Below the pieces are notes generated by a model. It was not told the DNA's origin. It did no database searches and worked only from the letters and a program-made list of their open reading frames with translations. The translations under genes and the position numbers were made by a program. From NCBI GenBank assembly GCA_963813495.1, contig CAWEZC010000010.1, positions 372,001-436,000 on the forward strand: DNA of 64,000 bases, written 5' to 3'. The DNA comes from JACVRW01 sp963813495. GTDB lineage: Bacteria; Actinomycetota; Thermoleophilia; Solirubrobacterales; Thermoleophilaceae. Shown piece by piece: positions 24,796-32,242 of this stretch (position 1 is its first letter; each line of letters starts with the position of its first letter).

Positions 24796-25371
24796 GTGGA
24801 CGGCCTGGGCGACATCCTGCTGCTGGCGGCCACCGAAGAGGAGGGCGGCAGCTTCCTCGTAAGCCCCAATGTGGGGCTGATGATCTGGACGCTGCTGGCG
24901 TTCGGCACGACGCTGTACCTGCTCAACAAGCTCGCCTTCCCGCGCATCGCGGAAGCGCTGGACCGCCGCCGCCTGGCCATCGAGGAGTCGATCAACGCGG
25001 CCGAGCGCTCTCGTCGCGAGGCCGACGAGCTGCTCGAGGAGTACCGCGCCCGGCTGCGTGAGGCTCGCGAGCAGGCCGACGACATCGTGGTACGCGCCCG
25101 CAAGGCCGCGGAGAACCTGGGCGATCAGGCCAAGGTCGATGCCACCAGGCAGCGCGAAGAGCTACTGGCCGGCGCCCGGCGCGACATCGAGCAGGAGACC
25201 CGCCGCGCGCTCGAGGAGATCCGCAGGGAGGTGGCCGACCTCACGGTCATCGCTACCGAGAAGGTCACGCGCAAGTCACTGACGCCCCAGGACCACCGGC
25301 GCCTGATCGAGGAGGCGCTGCACGAGGTGGACTTCTCTGCCCTGGCCGGTGACGAAGGGCGTAGGAACTAG
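24796..25371 (+). CDS. atpF: F1Fo ATP synthase subunit b
   Basis: A 191-aa peripheral-stalk subunit. One membrane helix (about 28-48, LMIWTLLAFGTTLYLLNKL) is followed by a long charged coiled coil (EESINAAERSRREADELLEE...) and the family segment ATEKVTRKSLTPQDHRRLIEEAL. GTG 24796 follows the atpE stop with no gap. The N-terminal 27 residues before the helix are longer than in E. coli and contain EEEGG, as is common in actinobacteria. Confidence 0.96.
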   Translation: MDGLGDILLLAATEEEGGSFLVSPNVGLMIWTLLAFGTTLYLLNKLAFPRIAEALDRRRLAIEESINAAERSRREADELLEEYRARLREAREQADDIVVRARKAAENLGDQAKVDATRQREELLAGARRDIEQETRRALEEIRREVADLTVIATEKVTRKSLTPQDHRRLIEEALHEVDFSALAGDEGRRN

Positions 25372-25379
25372 GTGATCTG

Positions 25380-25913
25380 ATGGAAGAGATCGCCGAGGTC
25401 TACGCACGCGCGCTGTTCGACGCCAGTCAGGAGCACGGCGTCCTCGATCGCGTGCACGACGAGCTCGGTGAGTTCGCGGACGCGCTCGGCTCCGACCGGA
25501 ACCTGCAGATCTTCCTGTTCTCGCCCTATTTCTCGTCCGAAGAGAAGAAGGACGGCGTGCGGCGAATCGTCACCGATGCCGACGAGCGCCTCGTCAACTT
25601 CCTGGAGCTGCTCGCCGAGCGACACCGGATGCCGGCGCTGTTTCGCATCCGGCGCCAGTTCGACGACCTGTGGGCCGAGGAGAACAGGCTGCTGCCCGTT
25701 ACCGTCACGAGCGCGGTCGAGCTCGACCCGGCGATCGTCGAGGAGATCGGCGGCGAGATCGAAAAGCAGACCGGCCGGCGCGTGGAGCTCTCGAGCAGCG
25801 TGGATCCGGACGTGCTCGGCGGCCTGGTAGTACGGGTGGGCAACATGGTGCTCGACGCGACCGTCCGCCAGAGACTTGAACAGCTACGCAAGCAGGTGGC
25901 GAAAGCCGCCTAG
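25380..25913 (+). CDS. atpH: F1Fo ATP synthase subunit delta
   Basis: A 177-aa OSCP/delta subunit that ties F1 to the b stalk. The N-terminal helical domain begins EEIAEVYARALFDASQEHGVLDRV, and the C-terminal DPDVLGGLVVRVGNMVLDATVRQRLEQL is the family signature. It is a stand-alone delta, not the b-delta fusion of mycobacteria. The ATG follows atpF by 8 nt. A 53-nt intergenic stretch with a hairpin separates it from atpA. Confidence 0.96.
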   Translation: MEEIAEVYARALFDASQEHGVLDRVHDELGEFADALGSDRNLQIFLFSPYFSSEEKKDGVRRIVTDADERLVNFLELLAERHRMPALFRIRRQFDDLWAEENRLLPVTVTSAVELDPAIVEEIGGEIEKQTGRRVELSSSVDPDVLGGLVVRVGNMVLDATVRQRLEQLRKQVAKAA

Positions 25914-25918
25914 GCGAA

Positions 25919-25939
25919 GCACCCCGCTCGGCCGGGTGC
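25919..25939 (+). other. Intercistronic hairpin before atpA
   Basis: GCACCC (25919-25924) pairs with GGGTGC (25934-25939) around a 9-nt loop. It lies between atpH and the AAGGAG ribosome binding site of atpA at 25951-25956. The same sequence family appears before atpG and atpD. Confidence 0.55.
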
Positions 25940-25966
25940 GCACGTCAATTAAGGAGAATCGCTCAA

Positions 25967-27664
25967 GTGCAGATCAAGCCAGACGAGATCACCAGCATCC
26001 TCAAGCAGCGAATCGAGGGGCTCGAGGACGGCGGCGCCGACCTGGCCGAGGTGGGCACCGTCCTCTCCATCGCGGACGGCATCTCGCGCGTCCACGGACT
26101 CGACAACTGCATGTCCACTGAGCTTCTCGAGCTGCCCCACGACGTCACCGGCCTGGCGCTCAACCTCGAGTCCGACAACGTCGGCGCCGTGCTCTTCGGC
26201 GACTGGGACAAGATCGAGGAGGGCGACCAGGTCAAGCGCACGGGCCGCCTGATGGAGGTCCCGGTGGGCGACGCCCTGCTGGGGCGCATCGTCTCCCCGC
26301 TCGGCCTGCCGCTGGACGGCAAGGGCGACATCAACACCGACGAGACCCGCCCGGTGGAGTTCAAGGCCCCCGGCGTGGTCCAGCGCCAGCCGGTGAAGGA
26401 GCCGCTGGTCACGGGGATCAAGCCGATCGATGCCATGACCAACGTGGGCCGCGGGCAGCGCGAGCTCATCATCGGCGACCGCCAGACCGGCAAGACGTCG
26501 ATCTGCATCGACACGATCATCAACCAGAAGGATTCCGACGTCGTCTGCGTCTACGTGGCGATCGGGCAGCGCATGTCGACGGTGGTCGAGGTCGCCCAGC
26601 AGCTCGACGAGTACGGCGCGCTCGACCACACGATCATCGTGGCGGCCCCCGCCGACGAGGCCGCGCCGATCAAGTACCTGGCCCCCTACGCGGGCGCGGC
26701 GATGGCCGAGCACTTCCTCTACAAAGGCGGCCACTCGCTGGCCGTCTACGACGACCTCACCAAGCACGCCTATGCCTACCGGCAGATGTCGCTCCTGCTC
26801 CGCCGTCCGCCGGGCCGCGAGGCCTACCCGGGAGACGTCTTCTACCTGCACTCGCGCCTGCTCGAGCGCTCGGTGAAGCTGAGCGACGACCTCGACGGCG
26901 GCTCGTTCACCGCGCTGCCGATCATCGAGACACAGGCGGGCGACGTGTCCGCGTACATCCCCACCAACGTCATCTCGATCACCGATGGCCAGATCTTCCT
27001 GGAGGCCGACCTGTTCCGCTCGGGCGTGCGCCCCGCCATCAACGTGGGCATCTCGGTGTCCCGCGTCGGCGGCTCGGCCCAGACCACGCCGATGCGCAAG
27101 GTGGCGGGCCGGCTGCGGCTCGAGCTGTCCCAGTACCGCGAGCTCGAGGCTTTCGCGCAGTTCGGCTCCGACCTCGACGCCGACACCCAGGCCACGCTCA
27201 ACCGCGGGGCGCGTCTGGTCGAGGCGCTCAACCAGGACGAGCGCCACCCGTGGCCGGTCGAGGACCAGGTGTCGGCCATCTACGCCGGCACCGGCGGCTA
27301 TCTCGACCGCATCAAGGTCGAGCGGGTCAAGGAGTTCCTCGACTTCCTGCTCGCACGGCTGCACGCCGAGAACGAGGATCTGATGCAGAAGATCCACGAG
27401 GGCGAGTGGGGGGACGAGATCGAGTCCAAGCTGGGCGAGGAGATCGCCGAGGCGATCGACGACTTCGGTCCCGACTTCGACGTCGAGGGCAACCCGATCG
27501 AGGAGGGCGAGTCCGACCGCATCCTGTCCGAGGGGGAGCGCGGCCGCGAAAGCCGCACCGGCGGCGAGTCCGCCGACGGCTCCGCGGACAATTCGGGCAG
27601 CGACGAGTCAGACGAGGACCGCAGCGCTCAGGAGGCCCCCGAGCAGGAGCGCGCGCCCGCATGA
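25967..27664 (+). CDS. atpA: F1Fo ATP synthase subunit alpha
   Basis: A 565-aa non-catalytic nucleotide-binding subunit. Walker A is GDRQTGKTS, and SRVGGSAQTTPMRKVAGRLRLELSQYRELEAF is typical. The core ends near residue 500. The last ~65 residues form an acidic, Ser/Gly-rich disordered tail (for example ESADGSADNSGSDESDEDRS), longer than in model organisms. GTG 25967 follows AAGGAG by 10 nt. The 56-nt gap after the stop carries a perfect 9-bp stem. Confidence 0.98.
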   Translation: MQIKPDEITSILKQRIEGLEDGGADLAEVGTVLSIADGISRVHGLDNCMSTELLELPHDVTGLALNLESDNVGAVLFGDWDKIEEGDQVKRTGRLMEVPVGDALLGRIVSPLGLPLDGKGDINTDETRPVEFKAPGVVQRQPVKEPLVTGIKPIDAMTNVGRGQRELIIGDRQTGKTSICIDTIINQKDSDVVCVYVAIGQRMSTVVEVAQQLDEYGALDHTIIVAAPADEAAPIKYLAPYAGAAMAEHFLYKGGHSLAVYDDLTKHAYAYRQMSLLLRRPPGREAYPGDVFYLHSRLLERSVKLSDDLDGGSFTALPIIETQAGDVSAYIPTNVISITDGQIFLEADLFRSGVRPAINVGISVSRVGGSAQTTPMRKVAGRLRLELSQYRELEAFAQFGSDLDADTQATLNRGARLVEALNQDERHPWPVEDQVSAIYAGTGGYLDRIKVERVKEFLDFLLARLHAENEDLMQKIHEGEWGDEIESKLGEEIAEAIDDFGPDFDVEGNPIEEGESDRILSEGERGRESRTGGESADGSADNSGSDESDEDRSAQEAPEQERAPA

Positions 27665-27675
27665 GTAGATCCTGC

Positions 27676-27696
27676 GCACCCGGCCGAGCCGGGTGC
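27676..27696 (+). other. Intercistronic hairpin between atpA and atpG
   Basis: GCACCCGGC (27676-27684), loop CGA, GCCGGGTGC (27688-27696): a perfect 9-bp stem with a 3-nt loop. There is no following T-run, so it is more likely an RNA-processing or translation-tuning element than a terminator. Confidence 0.65.
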
Positions 27697-27720
27697 TTCG
27701 CCCAGGTGCTCATCATCTGA

Positions 27721-28638
27721 ATGGCCAACCTGAAGGACATCCGCAGCCGCATCGGCTCGGTCAAGAACATCCGCAAGATCACGCGCGCGATGGAGATGAT
27801 CTCTGCTGCGCGCCTACGCAAGGCCGAGCAGCGGATCGAGCACCTGCGCCCCTACGCGGACGCGATCCGGCGCATGACCGCACGCGCGTCGCAGGCGGCT
27901 GACAACATCCCCAACCTGCCCGTGCTCCAAGAGCGCGAGCAGGTCGCGACCGTCGGCATCCTGCTCGTGACCGGGGATCGCGGCCTCGCCGGGCCCTTCA
28001 ACTCGCAGATCGTGCGCGCCGGCAACCGCCGCGCCGCCGAGCTGCGCAACGACGGCAAGGAGGTGCTGTGGTACGCCGTCGGGCGCCGCGGCGTCTCTTC
28101 GCTCGAGTTCCGCCAGCTCGAGCTGGGCGCCTCGTGGACGGGCTTCACCGACCGGCCGGCCTTTGCCGACGCCCGCGCGGTGGCCGACGGGCTCACGTCG
28201 GCCTACGTGGACGGCAAGGTCGACCGCGTGGAGGTGATCTACAACGGCTACATCTCCCCGGTCAACCAGGAGGTGCGCGAGGAGACGCTGCTGCCACTGC
28301 AGCAGGCCGACGTGATCACCGAGGAGGAGGAGGAGCACGACGGCGACGACGGCGATGACGGCGATCAGTCCGACTCCCGGGCGCTGTGGCTCTACGAGCC
28401 CGACCCGGAGGAGATCCTCGCCCGGCTGGTGCCCGACTACGTGGAGATCTCGATCTACCGGGCGATGCTGGAGTCGACCGCATCGGAGCACGGCGCCCGC
28501 ATGAGCGCAATGCGCAACGCCTCCGACAACGCCGGCGACCTCATCGACGACCTCACCCTCGCCGCCAACCGCCAGCGCCAGGCCGAGATCACCCAGGAGA
28601 TCATGGAAGTCGTGGCCGGCGCGGAAGGACTTCGATAG
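27721..28638 (+). CDS. atpG: F1Fo ATP synthase subunit gamma
   Basis: A 305-aa central-stalk rotor subunit. The N-terminus DIRSRIGSVKNIRKITRAMEMISAARLRKAE and the C-terminus ATEHGARMSAM-like ASEHGARMSAMRNASDNA plus RQAEITQEIMEVVAGAEGL are diagnostic. An acidic insert of about 20 residues (EEEEEHDGDDGDDGDQSD, near 200-218) interrupts the globular domain. A similar acidic excess is found at the C-termini of alpha and beta. It follows the intercistronic hairpin, with no strong ribosome binding site. Confidence 0.97.
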   Translation: MANLKDIRSRIGSVKNIRKITRAMEMISAARLRKAEQRIEHLRPYADAIRRMTARASQAADNIPNLPVLQEREQVATVGILLVTGDRGLAGPFNSQIVRAGNRRAAELRNDGKEVLWYAVGRRGVSSLEFRQLELGASWTGFTDRPAFADARAVADGLTSAYVDGKVDRVEVIYNGYISPVNQEVREETLLPLQQADVITEEEEEHDGDDGDDGDQSDSRALWLYEPDPEEILARLVPDYVEISIYRAMLESTASEHGARMSAMRNASDNAGDLIDDLTLAANRQRQAEITQEIMEVVAGAEGLR

Positions 28639-28660
28639 CAGCGTTTGACTAGCGCAAGCG

Positions 28661-28675
28661 CTCGGCTCGGCCGAG
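28661..28675 (+). other. Intercistronic hairpin before atpD
   Basis: CTCGGC (28661-28666), loop TCG, GCCGAG (28670-28675), with a possible extended lower stem. It lies upstream of AAGGAG (28692-28697), the ribosome binding site of atpD. It resembles the hairpins before atpA and atpG. Confidence 0.55.
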
Positions 28676-28707
28676 TGCGCGCATTCGTACTAAGGAGAAC
28701 TGACCAA

Positions 28708-30282
28708 GTGGAAGCCGCAACACAGACCTCGGAGCAAAGCCGCAACGGCGACGACGCCAACACGGGGACCGTGGAAGAGGTCCAGGGCGTGGTCGTTGAG
28801 GTCGCGTTTCCGGCCGAGCACCTGCCCGAGATCTACAACGCGCTCGAGATCGAGCTCGACCGGGCCGAGGAGGAGGGCAACTCCACACGTCTCGTGCTCG
28901 AGGTGCAGCAGCACCTCGGCGACGACCGCATCCGGGCGGTGGCGATGGACGCCACCGACGGCCTGGCGCGGGGCACCAAGGTCATCGACACCGGTGGTCC
29001 CATAACGGTGCCCGTGGGCCGCGGTGTCCTGGGCCGCATCTTCAACCTGCTCGGCGAACCGATCGACGAGAAGGGCGACGTCGAGACCGAGGAGCGCTGG
29101 CCGATCCACCGGCCCGCACCCGACGTCGAGGACCTGACGCCCACCCGCGAGCTGTTCGAGACCGGCATCAAGGTCGTCGACCTGCTCGCCCCGTACGCCA
29201 AGGGCGGCAAGGTCGGCCTGTTCGGCGGCGCCGGCGTGGGCAAGACGGTGCTCATCCAGGAGCTGATCAACAACATCGCCCAGGAGCACGGCGGGCTGTC
29301 GGCCTTCTGCGGCGTGGGCGAGCGCTCGCGCGAGGGCAACGACCTCTGGCTCGAGATGACCGAGTCGGGCGTGATCGACAAGACCATGCTCGTGTTCGGC
29401 CAGATGAACGAGCCGCCCGGGGCGCGCATGCGAGTGGCGCTGTCGGGCCTGACCATGGCGGAGTACTTCCGCGAGCAGGGCGGGCAGGACGTGCTGCTGT
29501 TCATCGACAACATCTTCCGCTTCGTCCAGGCGGGCTCCGAGGTGTCGGCGCTGCTGGGACGCATGCCCTCGCAGGTGGGCTACCAGCCCACGCTCGAGAC
29601 AGAGATGGGCCAGCTCCAAGAGCGGATCACCTCCACCCGCCAGGGCTCGGTCACGTCGATCCAGGCGATCTACGTGCCGGCGGACGACCTCACCGACCCG
29701 GCCCCGGCGTCGGTCTTCGCCCACCTCAACGCCACCACGTCGCTGTCACGCTCGATCTCCGAGAAGGGGATCTACCCGGCTGTGGACCCGCTCGACTCGA
29801 CGTCGACGATCCTCAAGCCCGACATCGTGGGCCAGGAGCACTACGACGTGGCCAACTCGGTCAAGGAGATCCTGCAGCGCTACCGAGAGCTGCAGGACAT
29901 CATCGCGATCCTCGGCATCGACGAGCTCTCGGACGAGGACAAGCTCACCGTCCAGCGCGCTCGCAAGGTGGAGCGCTTCCTGTCGCAGCCGTTCTTCGTG
30001 GCCACCGACTTCACCGGCCTCGAGGGCAAGTACGTGTCGATCGAGGACACGGTGCGGTCGTTCAAGGAGATCATCGACGGCAAGCACGACGAGATCCCCG
30101 AGCGCGCCTTTCTGATGAAGGGCACGATCGACGAGGTGGTCGAGGCGGCGCGCGGCGCCGGCGAGGAGACCGAGGCCGAGGAGTCGAGCGGCGACGATGA
30201 GTCGCGCGAGGGCGAGGCCGAGGCCGAGGCGGAGGCGGGCGAGGACGCCGGCACGCGCGCCGAGGAGGACGAGGACCGCTAG
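28708..30282 (+). CDS. atpD: F1Fo ATP synthase subunit beta
   Basis: The catalytic subunit, 524 aa. Walker A is GGAGVGKTVL, and GERSREGNDLW, ALSGLTMAEYFRE and the DELSDEDK-like IDELSDEDKL are present. GTG 28708 is preferred over the in-frame start further upstream because AAGGAG lies 10 nt before it, exactly as for atpA. The last ~40 residues are highly acidic (EEDGxR-rich, ending EEDEDR), an extension absent from most beta subunits. The first ~20 residues are also polar and variable. Confidence 0.98.
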   Translation: MEAATQTSEQSRNGDDANTGTVEEVQGVVVEVAFPAEHLPEIYNALEIELDRAEEEGNSTRLVLEVQQHLGDDRIRAVAMDATDGLARGTKVIDTGGPITVPVGRGVLGRIFNLLGEPIDEKGDVETEERWPIHRPAPDVEDLTPTRELFETGIKVVDLLAPYAKGGKVGLFGGAGVGKTVLIQELINNIAQEHGGLSAFCGVGERSREGNDLWLEMTESGVIDKTMLVFGQMNEPPGARMRVALSGLTMAEYFREQGGQDVLLFIDNIFRFVQAGSEVSALLGRMPSQVGYQPTLETEMGQLQERITSTRQGSVTSIQAIYVPADDLTDPAPASVFAHLNATTSLSRSISEKGIYPAVDPLDSTSTILKPDIVGQEHYDVANSVKEILQRYRELQDIIAILGIDELSDEDKLTVQRARKVERFLSQPFFVATDFTGLEGKYVSIEDTVRSFKEIIDGKHDEIPERAFLMKGTIDEVVEAARGAGEETEAEESSGDDESREGEAEAEAEAGEDAGTRAEEDEDR

Positions 30283-30692
30283 TGGCCCGCTCGGCCTTCA
30301 ACGTCGAGGTCCTGACCCCCGAGGGCCAGGTGTTCTCCGACGAGGTGGAGATGGTGAGCACGCGGACCACCACCGGCTCGATCGGCATCCTGGCCCACCA
30401 CGCTCCGCTGATGGCGATCCTCGAGCCCACCGAGCTGCGGCTCTACAAGTCGGATTCCGACGTGGTGCGCTTCGCCCAGGGCGAGGGCTACCTGCAGGTG
30501 GTGGACAATCGCGCACTGGTGCTGGTCGAGGACGCGATCGCGCCGGAGGACATCGACCGTGGCGCCTTCGAGTCGCGTCTGCAGGAGGCGCGCGACGCGA
30601 TCGAGCGCGCCGAGGAGGGCTCGGAGGAGCGCGCCCGAGCCGAGCGCGAGGTCCGGCGCTACGAGGCCTTCCTCGAGGTCGACTCCGGCTAG
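30282..30692 (+). CDS. atpC: F1Fo ATP synthase subunit epsilon
   Basis: A 136-aa rotor subunit and possible inhibitor. The N-terminal beta-sandwich (FNVEVLTPEGQVFSDEVEMV, IGILAHHAPLMAIL) is complete. The C-terminal helical hairpin (EARDAIERAEEGSEERARAEREVRRYEAFLEV) is present, so it could regulate ATP hydrolysis. GTG 30282 shares one base with the atpD stop. It is the last subunit gene of the operon. Confidence 0.96.
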   Translation: MARSAFNVEVLTPEGQVFSDEVEMVSTRTTTGSIGILAHHAPLMAILEPTELRLYKSDSDVVRFAQGEGYLQVVDNRALVLVEDAIAPEDIDRGAFESRLQEARDAIERAEEGSEERARAEREVRRYEAFLEVDSG

Positions 30693-30780
30693 GCGCAGGC
30701 CGGATCGCTGGACTGGCTGGACCTCGAGCATCTCTTCGCGTACGTCGCGGGCGCCGCGCTGGTGATGACCCGGGGAGCGC

Positions 30781-30801
30781 CGGCGGCGAGGTTTGCCGCC
30801 G
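30781..30801 (+). terminator. Possible terminator hairpin after the ATP synthase operon
   Basis: CGGCGGC (30781-30787), loop GAGGTTT, GCCGCCG (30795-30801): a 7-bp stem 88 nt after atpC. It lacks a T-run, so Rho-independent termination is uncertain. It sits 25 nt before the permease start and could also act there. Confidence 0.35.
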
Positions 30802-30826
30802 CACCGCTCTCGGGCACTCAGCTGAG

Positions 30827-32200
30827 ATGGGCGCGACCGAGGTGAGGGCCGAGCAGCTCAGCTCGGACGAGCCGGAGACCAATCTGCGCAGGGCCATCGG
30901 CCCGCGCCTGCTGACCGTCTTCGTGGTGGGCGACATCCTCGGCGCTGGCATCTACGCGCTGGTGGGCGAGGTGGGGGCCGAGGTCGGGGGCGCCATCTGG
31001 ACCGCCTTCATGGCCGCCTTCGTGCTGGCCGTCTTCACCGCCTTCGCCTACGCCGAGCTGGTGTCCAAGTATCCGCAGGCGGCGGGCGCGGCGCTCTACA
31101 CCAACCGCGCCTTCGGGGTCCCGTTCTTCACCTTCATCGTCGCGTTTGCCGTGATGTCCTCGGGGATCGCATCCGCCAGCACGCTCGCACGCGCGTTCGC
31201 CGGCGACTACCTGACCGAGTTCGTGGACCTGCCGCTCGTGCTGGCGGCGATCCTCTTCATCCTGATCGTTGCGGCGATCAACCTGCGCGGCATCAGCGAG
31301 TCGGTCAAGGTCAATCTGGTGCTGACCTCGATCGAGGTCTTCGGCCTGATCCTGATCGTGGTCATCGGCGTGGCCGCCCTGGGCGAGGGCTCGGGCGACT
31401 TCTCGCGCAACTTCGAGTTCAAGGAGGGCGAGAGCGTGGTCACGGCGATCGTGGCCGGCACCGCGCTCTCGTTCTACGCGATGATCGGCTTCGAGGACTC
31501 GGTGAACGTGGCCGAGGAGACCCGGCATCCGGCGCGCGTCTTTCCGCGCGCCCTCTTCACCGGCCTTCTCATCGCGGGCACGCTCTACCTGCTGGTCACA
31601 CTGACCGCGTCCTACGTGGTGCCCACCGCGCAGCTGTCCGATTCCGACGCGCCGCTGCTCGAGGTCGTGGAGGAGGGCCCGCTCGGGATCTCCACGCGGC
31701 TGTTCGCGTTCATCGCGCTGATGGCGGTGGCCAACAGCGCGCTGATCAACATGATCATGGCCTCGCGGATCGTCTACGGGATGGCCGACCAGGGCATCGT
31801 CGCCCGGCTGTTCGCGCGCACGCTTCCCTCACGACGCACCCCGATCGCGGCGATTCTCTTCACCACCGCGATCGCCATCGTCCTGATCTCCACCGGAGAC
31901 CTCGCGACGCTCGCCGACACCACGGTGGTGCTGCTCTTGTCGGTGTTCATCGTGGTCAACATCGCTGTGCTCGTGCTGCGCCGTGATCCCGTCGAGCACG
32001 AGCACTTCCACGCGCCCGCGGTATTTCCGGTTCTGGGAGCGCTCGTGTCGGTCGCGCTGCTCGTGGACACCGCCACCGACGATCTCGCCGTCTTCGCGCG
32101 CGCGGGGATACTGCTGGCGGTGGGCGCGCTGCTGTGGCTGGTGAACCGCGTGCTGGACCGCCCGCCGGATGAGGCCGAGGTCGAACACCTGCCCGGCTGA
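30827..32200 (+). CDS. APC-superfamily amino acid/amine permease
   Basis: A 457-aa transporter with about 12 helices. The helix-1 motif GDILGAGIYALVGEVG is typical of the APC superfamily and the unwound substrate site. FYAMIGFEDSVNVAEETRHPARVFPRAL matches the loop near helix 6. The substrate is not evident. The start is ATG 30827; the open frame upstream of it is a shadow of the atp genes. It is monocistronic, between the atp operon and a permease/methyltransferase fusion. Confidence 0.92.
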   Translation: MGATEVRAEQLSSDEPETNLRRAIGPRLLTVFVVGDILGAGIYALVGEVGAEVGGAIWTAFMAAFVLAVFTAFAYAELVSKYPQAAGAALYTNRAFGVPFFTFIVAFAVMSSGIASASTLARAFAGDYLTEFVDLPLVLAAILFILIVAAINLRGISESVKVNLVLTSIEVFGLILIVVIGVAALGEGSGDFSRNFEFKEGESVVTAIVAGTALSFYAMIGFEDSVNVAEETRHPARVFPRALFTGLLIAGTLYLLVTLTASYVVPTAQLSDSDAPLLEVVEEGPLGISTRLFAFIALMAVANSALINMIMASRIVYGMADQGIVARLFARTLPSRRTPIAAILFTTAIAIVLISTGDLATLADTTVVLLLSVFIVVNIAVLVLRRDPVEHEHFHAPAVFPVLGALVSVALLVDTATDDLAVFARAGILLAVGALLWLVNRVLDRPPDEAEVEHLPG

Positions 32201-32227
32201 CCGCTCGGGTGCCCGGGGGCGACCGGT

Positions 32228-32233
32228 TAGGGT
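32228..32233 (+). promoter_or_regulatory. Predicted leaderless -10 box (TAGGGT) of the permease/methyltransferase gene
   Basis: TAGGGT ends 9 nt before ATG 32243, with no Shine-Dalgarno. The spacing equals that at several other genes here. Confidence 0.5.
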
Positions 32234-32242
32234 CCGGGCCTG

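Noticed and set aside
25949..27397. A 482-codon minus-strand frame inside atpA
   Set aside because: Shadow of the conserved alpha subunit; no start context and no recognisable protein features.
27676..27696. Rho-independent terminator inside the atp operon
   Set aside because: Perfect stem but no T-run, and essential atp genes follow downstream in the same orientation.
30693..30842. Continuation of the atpC frame past its TAG for about 49 codons
   Set aside because: It could suggest readthrough or a small gene, but there is no start codon with a ribosome binding site and no recognisable motif; atpC already has full length.
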